Shown here: in pieces, positions 7,539 through 14,624 of the stretch
Position numbering within the stretch: position 1 is the stretch's first letter
Layout: every line of letters starts with the position of its first letter
Assembly: GCA_965662365.1 (NCBI GenBank)
Contig: CBFIHR010000076.1
Location: forward strand, 1 to 21,504
Source: CAWVWD01 sp965662365
GTDB taxonomy: Bacteria > Bacteroidota > Bacteroidia > Chitinophagales > Saprospiraceae
DNA: 21,504 nucleotides
Direction of reading: 5' to 3'
Made by a program: the position numbers and the translations under genes
The notes under the pieces: generated by a model
Databases searched by the model: none
What the model saw: only the letters and a program-made list of their open reading frames with translations
Told to the model about the DNA's origin: nothing

Positions 7539-8540
7539 ATGGTCAAAATAGGAAATATAGAGTTGGGAGATTTTCCGTTGTTGTTAGCACCAATGGAAGA
7601 TGTGAGTGATCCGCCATTTCGGGCGTTGTGCAAACAGCACGGTGCGGATATGTTATACACGGAGTTTATTTCGGTAGAAGGATTGATACGTGATGCCTCT
7701 AAAAGTGTGCAAAAACTTGATATTTACGATTATGAACGACCGATTGGCATTCAGATTTTTGGTGCAAATTTAGATTCGATGCAGCGTGCGGCTGCGATTG
7801 TTGAAGAAGCGCAACCAGAAGTTTTGGATATTAACTTTGGTTGTCCTGTGAAGAAGGTCGTTTGTAAAATGGCTGGAGCTGGGATTTTGCAAGACATTCC
7901 TCGAATGGTGAAATTGACCGAAGCTATTGTCAAATCAACAAATTTGCCTGTAACTGTAAAAACTCGTTTGGGTTGGGACGATAAGACGATTTTTATCGAA
8001 GAAGTGGCCGAACGTTTGCAAGATGTCGGCATCAAAGCCTTGTCGATTCATGGTCGAACTCGGAAGCAAATGTATAAAGGCGAAGCGGATTGGACGAAGA
8101 TTGGAAAAATCAAAGCAAATCCTCGCATTCATATCCCAATTTTCGGAAATGGCGATATTGATTCCCCTCAAAAAGCGGTAGAATACAAAAACCGTTATGG
8201 CGTTGACGGTATCATGATAGGTCGTGCAAGTATCGGAAATCCTTGGATTTTTAGAGAAATTAAGCATTATGTCAAAACTGGTGAACTCTTGCCACCGCCA
8301 ACGGTTGCCGAAAGAGTCGAAGCAACTAAACAACACTTGAGTCATTCCTTAAAATGGAAAGGCGAACGCCTGGGAATCGTAGAAATGCGTCGTCATTATA
8401 CGAACTATTTTCGTGGCCTTCGAGGCATCAAACACTATCGCAGTAAGTTGGTGACGAGTATGGACATCAATTATATTTTTAGTGTCTTAGATGAGATTGA
8501 GGAAGTGTATGGAAGTCCGCAAATGGCAGTTTTCAGTTAA
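7539..8540 (+). CDS. dusB: tRNA-dihydrouridine synthase B
   Basis: A 333-residue flavoenzyme (FMN, NADPH) that reduces uridine to dihydrouridine in the tRNA D-loop. The TIM-barrel opens with IELGDFPLLLAPMEDVSDPPFR, the Dus FMN-binding start. The active-site signature is DINFGCPVKKVVCKMAGAG, with the conserved Cys in GCP. VTVKTRLGWDD, LSIHGRTRKQMYKGEADW, IFGNGDI and DGIMIGRASIGNPWIF follow in family order. A helical C-terminal domain with MRRHYTNYFRGLRG completes it. The frame also opens at an ATG at 7497, but that falls inside the predicted -7 element, so the ATG at 7539 (MVKIGNIELGDF) is chosen. The last codons (AVFS-stop) lie inside a CAGTTTT heptamer repeat. Confidence 0.93.
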   Translation: MVKIGNIELGDFPLLLAPMEDVSDPPFRALCKQHGADMLYTEFISVEGLIRDASKSVQKLDIYDYERPIGIQIFGANLDSMQRAAAIVEEAQPEVLDINFGCPVKKVVCKMAGAGILQDIPRMVKLTEAIVKSTNLPVTVKTRLGWDDKTIFIEEVAERLQDVGIKALSIHGRTRKQMYKGEADWTKIGKIKANPRIHIPIFGNGDIDSPQKAVEYKNRYGVDGIMIGRASIGNPWIFREIKHYVKTGELLPPPTVAERVEATKQHLSHSLKWKGERLGIVEMRRHYTNYFRGLRGIKHYRSKLVTSMDINYIFSVLDEIEEVYGSPQMAVFS

Positions 8541-8575
8541 CAGTTTTCAGTTTTCAGTTTTCAGTTTTCAGTAGG
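8527..8575 (+). repeat. CAGTTTT heptamer array spanning the dusB stop
   Basis: Seven 7-bp units start at 8527, 8534, 8541, 8548, 8555, 8562 and 8569. Five are exact CAGTTTT, one is CAGTTAA (holding the dusB stop) and one is CAGTAGG. Complementary pieces on the far side of the terminator (ACTGAAAACTGCC at 8634-8646 and TGCCTACTGAA at 8643-8653) pair perfectly with 8525-8537 and 8567-8577. Confidence 0.85.
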
Positions 8576-8580
8576 CAATA

Positions 8581-8613
8581 AAAAAGCGAATGATTTGATA
8601 TCATTCGCTTTTT
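8581..8613. terminator. Shared terminator, dusB / ACT-protein gene
   Basis: Perfect 14-bp stem (AAAAAGCGAATGAT and its complement) with a 5-nt loop TTGAT. It has A and T tracts at both ends, so it can terminate in both directions. It lies 40 bp after dusB and 40 bp before the stop of the convergent gene. Confidence 0.88.
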
Positions 8614-8653
8614 GCATATTTAGGCATTGACATACTGAAAACTGCCTACTGAA

Positions 8654-9313
8654 TTAAGTTCCTTTTAACTTCATTAAGATAGAAAATGTCTGATCTAAAT
8701 CTTCATCTTTCACAATCAACGTGAACTCGTTTGTCGTAGAAATAACTTCGGATAAGTTGATACCGTACCAGGCCAAATCTTTTAAAATATAATAGTAAAT
8801 ACCATAAATTACTCGGTTTTCGTCCGGTAACATTAAGGTAATTGAAGATAAATTTTCCTCTTTTGTTACCAACCTTTCATTATGAAAAATTCGCTGTGCA
8901 TCTGCTTCTACTTCTCTAGCAATAATAATAGTCGTTTCAGAAATACCTTGCGAAAAAGTATAAAAAATCTTAGGATTTTGACTAATGACTTTTAATAACT
9001 CCAGCTTGCGAGCAGTTAAAGTATCTGAATTTTCGAATGTGAAACTAACCAAATTAGAACGAACACTGTAATTACTCAATCGCTTAAAAAAGCGTCGAAT
9101 GTTCTTTTCTACAAAAGCAACATCTCCGAAATGTTGGCGATTAATCGCCATAACAATTGCACCGACTTTTACTTGTTTACCTAATAACTCCTGCACATCT
9201 GGCTGAAGCTTGCGAGCCAGAGCCGAAACGTTGACCAAACCTTCCGATAAAGCTTCCGAGACAAACGGAGATTGTCTAATTAATTGTTGTACTACTTCTG
9301 CTACTGTAATCAT
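8654..9313 (-). CDS. ACT-domain protein of unknown function
   Basis: A 219-residue cytoplasmic protein. The N-terminal part (about 1-60: AEVVQQLIRQSPFVSEALSEGLVNVSALARKLQP, then GAIVMAINRQ) is helical and resembles a helix-turn-helix. The C-terminal part (about 160-215: YGIYYYILKDLAWYGINLSEVISTTNEFTLIVKDEDLDQTFSIL) has the beta-alpha-beta pattern of an ACT domain, as in the regulatory tail of aspartate kinase. No kinase residues exist, so an 'aspartate kinase' label would be wrong. The protein may sense a small molecule, for example an amino acid, and act on DNA or a partner; this is inference. It is divergent from recN and convergent with dusB. A TAACTTTG element precedes it. Confidence 0.7.
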   Translation of the reverse strand: MITVAEVVQQLIRQSPFVSEALSEGLVNVSALARKLQPDVQELLGKQVKVGAIVMAINRQHFGDVAFVEKNIRRFFKRLSNYSVRSNLVSFTFENSDTLTARKLELLKVISQNPKIFYTFSQGISETTIIIAREVEADAQRIFHNERLVTKEENLSSITLMLPDENRVIYGIYYYILKDLAWYGINLSEVISTTNEFTLIVKDEDLDQTFSILMKLKGT

Positions 9314-9360
9314 TTTCTATTTCGACTTTGTTTTTTACACAAAATGTTAATTATTTAACG

Positions 9361-9368
9361 CAAAGTTA
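9361..9368 (-). promoter_or_regulatory. -7 element of the ACT-protein gene
   Basis: On the minus strand TAACTTTG matches TAnnTTTG exactly and is followed by CG. It lies about 48 nt before the ATG at 9313. No TTG is visible 17-19 nt upstream, so the -33 half is weak. Confidence 0.5.
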
Positions 9369-9399
9369 AGCATTTAATGGATAAATTTGAATTTTTGAA

Positions 9400-9421
9400 A
9401 ATATTATTTGATAATAATATT
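9400..9421. promoter_or_regulatory. 22-bp AT-rich perfect inverted repeat (possible operator)
   Basis: AATATTATT (9400-9408) and AATAATATT (9413-9421) are exact complements around a 4-nt centre TGAT. It lies just upstream of the -7 element of the ACT-protein gene, between divergent genes. An operator is possible, but the AT-rich content makes a chance palindrome plausible. Confidence 0.35.
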
Positions 9422-9605
9422 CTATTCTATGGCACTGATAATTGGTCATTTTATAACTCCAACATTCACTCGCTTTGTTTAGGACACACTTTCTGCTTCA
9501 ACTTTTATGTTTTTCTTGAAGAGCGACATTTTTTATAGTATCATTATTTAATTGTCAAAACTTCACAATCCGATATATTTCCCAACAAAATTCCATTTTA
9601 AATCT

Positions 9606-9613
9606 TAAATTTG
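9606..9613 (+). promoter_or_regulatory. Candidate -7 element of recN
   Basis: TAAATTTG fits TAnnTTTG exactly and is about 40 nt before the recN ATG. No TTG stands at the expected -33 distance, and the region is AT-rich, so support is moderate. Confidence 0.4.
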
Positions 9614-9652
9614 TCTAAATTTTTAAAACGTTCTGTTTTAATTTAATCTAAT

Positions 9653-11308
9653 ATGATTCAACGACTATACATTCGCAACTATGCGATTATTGATGAGGTT
9701 GATATTAGTTTTTCAAAACAACTAAATATTATCACCGGAGAAACTGGTGCTGGTAAATCCATTATTTTGGGAGCTTTAGGCTTGATTATGGGGAATCGTG
9801 CCGAAACTCGTGTGCTGAAAAATCAAGATAAAAAGTGTATTATCGAAGCTCATTTTGATATTTTACACTATGAATTGAGGCGTTTTTTTGAGGCGAATGA
9901 TTTGGATTATGATACGGAGTTGACTATTCGTAGAGAAATCACACCTTCGGGCAAATCTCGTGCTTTTGTAAATGATTCGCCTGTAAAGTTGGGCGTTTTG
10001 AGAAATCTTTCTGCTCGATTATTAGATTTACATCAACAGTTTGATACGTTGGATATTCACTCAGAGAATTTTCAATTAGAAATGATTGATGCGATTGCTC
10101 GCAATAAAAAACCGCTGGATATTTATAAAAATCTATTCAAAGCCTACCGAAAAAATAAACAAGAGCTTAATCGACTTATCAAAGAACATCAAACGAATAC
10201 GAAAGAGATAGACTTTGTAGCTTTTCAGTTAGAGGAATTAGAAACTGCTGATTTTGAAGAAGATGAACAAGAGTCTTTGGAGGAAGAATTCAATATTCTG
10301 ACCAATGCTGAAGGCATCAAGTTGACTTTGAGCAAATCATTTCAAATCATCAGTGAGGACGAATTGGCTATTATTGGACAATTACGAGAGTTATCTAATG
10401 AAATAGCAGATTTCGCTAAATTTCACCCGAAACTACAAAAAGTACTTGAGCGATATGATGGTTTAGTTCTTGATTTGCAAGATATTGTAGAAGAGTTCGA
10501 AAATATTGCGGAAGATACGGAATATGACGAAGAACGGATACAGGCAGTCGGTGAACGCTTGGATTTGTTGTATCGTTTACAAAAGAAGCATTTTGTAAAT
10601 TCGATAGCAGAGTTATTACAAATACAAGCGAACCTACAAGCCAAAATCGATAATTATTCTAACTCCACGGATGCTATGGAAAAGCTAGAAATAATTATTG
10701 ATAAACAAGAAAAAGAACTTCGAAAGCAAGCCAAAGTTTTATCGAAAAGTCGTCAAGATGTCATTCCGTTCTTTGAGGAAGAAATTCATAAAATGTTGGC
10801 TCAACTCAATATGAAGCACGCTGTTCTGAAAATAGAATTGACAACTTCTGAGGAACTAACTTCGACCGGAACGGACTTAATCGCTTTCCTTTTTGCAGCA
10901 AATAAAGGTTCTCGTTTGAATTATATTCGCAACGTTGCCTCGGGTGGCGAAATGTCTCGTTTAGCCTTGTGTACAAAGTCTTTAGTCGCTGATGCGATTA
11001 CCTTACCGACCTTGATTTTTGATGAAATTGATACAGGAGTTTCGGGTGATGTTGCCTTAAAAATGGGGCATATTTTGAGAGATTTGGCGAATCGTCATCA
11101 GGTGATTTCGATTACGCACACGCCACAAATCGCCGCAAGAGCAAATCATCATTATTTGGTCTATAAATATGTTGAAAATGATACGACTATTTCTACCGTC
11201 AAACTTTTAGAAAAGAAAGAACGCATCAACGAATTAGCGGTAATGTTAAGTGGAAATCCGCCTTCCAAATCGGCATTGGATAATGCGAGGGAGTTGATAA
11301 AGTTATAA
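9653..11308 (+). CDS. recN: DNA repair protein RecN
   Basis: A 551-residue SMC-like ATPase that acts in double-strand-break repair by holding and aligning broken DNA with RecA. The N-terminal head has the Walker A GETGAGKS at residues 29-36. The middle (about 150-400) is a long polar helical coiled coil, rich in Glu, Lys and Gln. The C-terminal head carries the ABC signature NVASGGEMSRL (about 425-435), Walker B LIFDEIDTGVSG (about 454-465) and the H-loop region SITHTPQIAA. Length matches RecN of other bacteria, and it starts with MIQRLYIRNYAIIDEVDI, the usual RecN opening. It is transcribed alone; a stem-loop at 11676-11711 may end it. Confidence 0.96.
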   Translation: MIQRLYIRNYAIIDEVDISFSKQLNIITGETGAGKSIILGALGLIMGNRAETRVLKNQDKKCIIEAHFDILHYELRRFFEANDLDYDTELTIRREITPSGKSRAFVNDSPVKLGVLRNLSARLLDLHQQFDTLDIHSENFQLEMIDAIARNKKPLDIYKNLFKAYRKNKQELNRLIKEHQTNTKEIDFVAFQLEELETADFEEDEQESLEEEFNILTNAEGIKLTLSKSFQIISEDELAIIGQLRELSNEIADFAKFHPKLQKVLERYDGLVLDLQDIVEEFENIAEDTEYDEERIQAVGERLDLLYRLQKKHFVNSIAELLQIQANLQAKIDNYSNSTDAMEKLEIIIDKQEKELRKQAKVLSKSRQDVIPFFEEEIHKMLAQLNMKHAVLKIELTTSEELTSTGTDLIAFLFAANKGSRLNYIRNVASGGEMSRLALCTKSLVADAITLPTLIFDEIDTGVSGDVALKMGHILRDLANRHQVISITHTPQIAARANHHYLVYKYVENDTTISTVKLLEKKERINELAVMLSGNPPSKSALDNARELIKL

Positions 11309-11332
11309 AAATTAGAAATCATATTCGTATCC

Positions 11333-11593
11333 TCAATAATTGACGATAATAATGCTCTGGTATGTTCTGGGTAAGGTTCTGTTGAGTTCAGATTGACGAA
11401 AGTCGGCAGCAAATCGGCAGTAAATCGGCATCGAAACAAACTGATGTAAAACTATCGAATCTGTTTTTCTCGTTGTCCTTCCTCTAGGAATTGCACTGCT
11501 ACAATCACCGTTTGAAGGTTGTGCGAGTGAATAATTGGTTAACATTAATACCATAAAAAATGATAGTGATACTATTTTGATATTATTTTTTAT
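11333..11593 (-). pseudogene. Remnant of a T9SS cargo-gene paralogue
   Basis: On the minus strand a signal-peptide frame runs from 11593. The codon where Met is expected is ATA, followed by codons for KNNIKIVSLSFFMVLML, then TNYSLAQPSNGDCSSAI. The last part matches AQPANDDCGGAI at the mature N-terminus of the neighbouring cargo protein. A second frame then encodes NSTEPYPEHTRALLSSIIE (about 11335-11390), which matches APAQPYPQHTAELLSPIID, roughly 220 residues further into the neighbour. The two parts are joined by a large deletion and a frameshift, and the joint holds about 2.5 copies of an 11-bp repeat (CGGCAGCAAAT-like on the plus strand, from 11404). The fragment ends 24 bp from the recN stop. 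This is a dead tandem duplicate. Confidence 0.78.
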
Positions 11594-11675
11594 GGAAATA
11601 TTTAGAATATCTACTTAGGATTAAATAGCTCGTCTTTTCTAAGGAAAAATAAAACGAATTAATTAGAAAATACTA

Positions 11676-11711
11676 AAAAGCCGTCATTCAAATTAATGAA
11701 CGACGGCTTTT
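11676..11711. terminator. Terminator of the T9SS cargo gene
   Basis: 15-bp stem with one mismatch (AAAAGCCGTCATTCA against TGAACGACGGCTTTT), loop AATTAA, with A and T runs on both sides. It lies 41 bp past the stop of the minus-strand cargo gene. It could also stop transcripts arriving from recN. Confidence 0.82.
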
Positions 11712-11752
11712 GTATTTAATCAAAATCGAGTCAACTCGAATAATGATTTATC

Positions 11753-14107
11753 TTATTTTGCTACTATAAAACGCTTAATAGAATGTCCTGTTTCTGTTTC
11801 AACAGACATGTAATAAGTACCGCTTGTATAGTCTGCTAAATCAAATAAAACTTGCTCGTTAGTAACATTTCCTAAGTTACGAGTTTCCATGATTTGACCT
11901 GTTACGTTGTAGATAGTTAATCTAACATCAGCAGCCATTTCCTCTAAATCTAAAGTAGCTGTGATAAACTCATCCGCTGGATTAGGGAATACTGTTAATG
12001 CATTCGCATCTAATTTTGCTGATTCAGTTGAAGTAGCAAATCTTTCAAGGAAATTTAAACGAACTAAAGGAACAGGAGATCCAACGAAACCGAAAGTGCT
12101 ATATGCTCCTGAGTTTCCTACGTCTAATAATTCAGAGAAACGCTGAACACCATTTTGTGCTGCTGCGAAATCTGCTGCACTATAGTTAAGCGTTGACCCT
12201 TGACCTGCTAACATAAATAAGTTAGTTGTCGGGCTTGATGCTACATAGTTCATCATAACAGCATAGTTCATACCGCTTTCTAATTCTAAAACCTCACCAG
12301 TGTTGAAATCTTCGATAGGAACATTGATTAATGAGTTAGCAGGCTCATTTCCTGTAAATGTATAAGTACCAAATCCTACAATCTGACGATCAGCTTGTCC
12401 GATTGTACCATCAACAGGATTGACTACAAACTCATTTCCAACTAACGGCTTCTCAATAAAGATAGTTACTGATTCACCTGCTAATTCGTCTGTATTAGAT
12501 GCACCGAAAGTAACGGCAGTTACCTCTCTGTATAAAGTATCTAAGTTGTTATTTCCTCCAATTTCTGTACCATTGAATACATAATAAGATGAACCATAAG
12601 TGAATGAGTTATCACCACCTGGTGTGATATTACGAGTAGAAGCTGGCATTCTATCAAAATAGTCTTCTACTACTTCAAACTGGTATGAGAACGAGTTATC
12701 AGCAGGAATAGCATCAACTGAATCTGAGCTTAATGTATAAGTAACTGTATATGATTCTACAATTGTATCAGGAACAAATACCGTATTGAAAATCTGGTTT
12801 TCTACTGTATCACCCGCTAACATTGTTCCATAAGAATTAGTAGCAGTAAAAACAGAAGTACCGTCAGAGTCTTTCACTACATCTACAGACAATACAACAT
12901 TTGTTGCATCATTTGCACCGTTGTTCGCAACATCAGCTAAGAAACGTACGGTATCAATAGATGATTTAGGCATTGCGTAAAGCGGAGCGATAGCGATGAA
13001 ATCATTTGCTAAAGTTAAGTTGTTTCCTTCTTTTTGTACTAACTGAACATCATCAATAATCCAGTTATAGAAATCCATATCTGCTGTGAACTTCAATTGT
13101 ACTTGGCTGCTTCCTTCAGCACCAGGCAAATCATAACGCTTGATACTTGGAGAAGGCGTCCCGTCATTACCTGCAATATCTCCATTTACATTAATTGGTG
13201 TAGAGAACGTCTGACCACCATCAATAGAATAAGAGAAGAAGCAATCACCGTTTAAAGCCTCATAAGACTGATAAAACTTCACTGATAAAGTTGGAAAACT
13301 TGAACAGTCAATGATTGGAGATAATAATTCCGCTGTGTGTTGTGGATAAGGCTGTGCCGGAGCAGGGTTAACAGAAGTTGTCATGAAATCTGCATCAAAC
13401 AACATCGCACCGTTAAATGCTGTAGGAGAAGCAATTGTGTTCGCACGGAATGCACCATTCGCTTGTGCGTCTGCTTCCCAAACCCAATCATCACCTGTTG
13501 AAATCGCATTTGATGTCCATCCGTTTAAACCACCATCGAAGTCACCCTCACCTGGGTTTGCTCCCCAAAGTACTACATCAACAACTTGGTTAGGATCTAC
13601 GAAGTTTTCATAAACAATGATATCAAAAGCTCCCGAGTTAGTGTTTGCACTACCTCCTGACCAAACACGTACTCTATAATCTGTGTTTGCTTGTAAAAAT
13701 GGAAAACTTAAGTTATCATCTGCTGTTTGTGACATACATCCTACAGGAATAGCAGCTGTATCACAACCTGCATAAAGTGCCAATCCTAAAACCTGGAATG
13801 GAGAGTTAGCAGCCGCTGTTACTTTTACAGTAACACCATTAGCTGGTACAACAGCACCAGTAGTGAATGAATACCAAACATCGTCACCAAACCAAGATCC
13901 TGAACATACAGAAATCGGTGAGTTCGTCGCTGCACCTGAAGGTGTCGCTCCAGTAGTCGTCCCTGAAACAGGCGTCGCTGAAGCCTCATCAGCAGCTACT
14001 GTCAAAGCAATAGCTCCACCACAATCATCGTTTGCTGGCTGTGCAAACATAACATTTGCAGTCATCAACAAACCTAAGCATAGAAAAAAAGCTAAATATT
14101 TTTTCAT
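11753..14107 (-). CDS. Secreted protein with T9SS C-terminal sorting domain
   Basis: A 784-residue extracellular or cell-surface protein. Residues 1-23 are a Sec signal peptide ending FAQ. Residues about 24-170 form a PPC-like beta domain (PANDDCGGAIAL, DDVWYSFTTG, YRVRVWSGG). Residues about 185-370 form a MAM/choice-of-anchor-like jelly-roll: PYPQHTAELLSPIID, LSVKFYQSY, FSYSIDGGQTF, NWIIDDVQLV. Further beta-rich segments follow. The last 80 or so residues are a Por-type sorting domain (LTVFPNPADEF, VRLTIYNVTGQIM, YTSGTYYMSVET, IKRFIVAK), which directs export by the type IX system and is usually removed or used for surface attachment. No catalytic motif was recognised, so a binding, adhesive or structural role is more likely. 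A truncated relative lies just downstream. Confidence 0.88.
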   Translation of the reverse strand: MKKYLAFFLCLGLLMTANVMFAQPANDDCGGAIALTVAADEASATPVSGTTTGATPSGAATNSPISVCSGSWFGDDVWYSFTTGAVVPANGVTVKVTAAANSPFQVLGLALYAGCDTAAIPVGCMSQTADDNLSFPFLQANTDYRVRVWSGGSANTNSGAFDIIVYENFVDPNQVVDVVLWGANPGEGDFDGGLNGWTSNAISTGDDWVWEADAQANGAFRANTIASPTAFNGAMLFDADFMTTSVNPAPAQPYPQHTAELLSPIIDCSSFPTLSVKFYQSYEALNGDCFFSYSIDGGQTFSTPINVNGDIAGNDGTPSPSIKRYDLPGAEGSSQVQLKFTADMDFYNWIIDDVQLVQKEGNNLTLANDFIAIAPLYAMPKSSIDTVRFLADVANNGANDATNVVLSVDVVKDSDGTSVFTATNSYGTMLAGDTVENQIFNTVFVPDTIVESYTVTYTLSSDSVDAIPADNSFSYQFEVVEDYFDRMPASTRNITPGGDNSFTYGSSYYVFNGTEIGGNNNLDTLYREVTAVTFGASNTDELAGESVTIFIEKPLVGNEFVVNPVDGTIGQADRQIVGFGTYTFTGNEPANSLINVPIEDFNTGEVLELESGMNYAVMMNYVASSPTTNLFMLAGQGSTLNYSAADFAAAQNGVQRFSELLDVGNSGAYSTFGFVGSPVPLVRLNFLERFATSTESAKLDANALTVFPNPADEFITATLDLEEMAADVRLTIYNVTGQIMETRNLGNVTNEQVLFDLADYTSGTYYMSVETETGHSIKRFIVAK

Positions 14108-14265
14108 AGTGTAATAGTTAAAATTTAGAAATAAATTTAGTTTAAGTATAAAACATAAGATTACTAAAAATCACTTAATCTTTCAACAAAAAAATGATAT
14201 TAATAAGCTCATACAACAAATAAAATTTTGTAGCGTGTTTAACAAATATATCAGTGGTGAGGTTG

Positions 14266-14293
14266 CAAAAATAATAAAATGTTTTGTTATCAA
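14266..14293 (-). promoter_or_regulatory. Promoter of the T9SS cargo gene
   Basis: On the minus strand TTG (14291-14293) is followed after 17 bp by TATTTTTG (14266-14273), a complete Bacteroidota -33/-7 pair, then CAACC. Transcription would start near 14260 and leave an mRNA leader of about 150 nt before the ATG at 14107. A second -7 match, TATATTTG, lies at 14243-14250. Confidence 0.6.
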
Positions 14294-14301
14294 CTTGATA
14301 A
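14287..14301. promoter_or_regulatory. Palindrome overlapping the cargo-gene -33 element
   Basis: TTATCAA-C-TTGATAA, perfect 7-bp arms around one base. The TTG of the predicted -33 element is inside its complement. Placement fits a repressor or activator site, but no cognate regulator is identified. Confidence 0.4.
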
Positions 14302-14624
14302 TCACTCTATAAATTTACTATATCAACGAACTATATCAGTTTTATCAGCTAAAATACTTTTTTAACATAATTTATCAAAAATAAATACTCAAAATAGCGT
14401 CAAATATAACTGTGATTAAATCAAAAAACCAAATTTAGTTAAACTCATTTTTTTAAATACTGTATAAAAAAGTAGCTAAGAATGCTTAATATTGCAATCA
14501 TAATTCAATGATCAAAATAAGATTTGTTCTTATTTAAACGTGATAAGTATTACATTTAAAATAATGGGATAATCTCACTATTACGAAATCAGCTAATTAG
14601 AATCTATAATTTCGACGAATCATC

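Larger units (their letters stand above)
9314..9652. other. Divergent intergenic region, ACT gene / recN
   Basis: About 340 bp, AT-rich, with no gene supported. It holds candidate -7 elements for both flanking genes and the inverted repeat at 9400-9421. The middle part (about 9460-9530) contains CTCGCTTTGTTTAG, which resembles a piece of the repeat-rich region before dusB, and a small CTTCAA/TTGAAG stem. Confidence 0.5.
14108..14624. other. Long AT-rich divergent intergenic region
   Basis: About 517 bp between the cargo gene and the glycosyltransferase-fusion gene. It holds the cargo-gene promoter and the palindrome at 14287-14301. ACTATATCA occurs at both 14317-14325 and 14330-14338, and TATCA (or TGATA) recurs several times between 14247 and 14376. 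No convincing TAnnTTTG element was found for the plus-strand gene; the nearest is TAATTTCG about 25 nt before its ATG. No coding sequence or structured RNA was recognised. Confidence 0.5.

Noticed and set aside
8654..9313. Calling the ACT-domain protein an aspartate kinase
   Set aside because: Only the ACT-like tail resembles aspartate kinases; no amino-acid kinase domain is present in 219 residues.
13863..14114. Plus-strand frame opposite the cargo-gene N-terminus
   Set aside because: It is antisense to the signal peptide and PPC-like domain of a well-supported gene, with no independent evidence.
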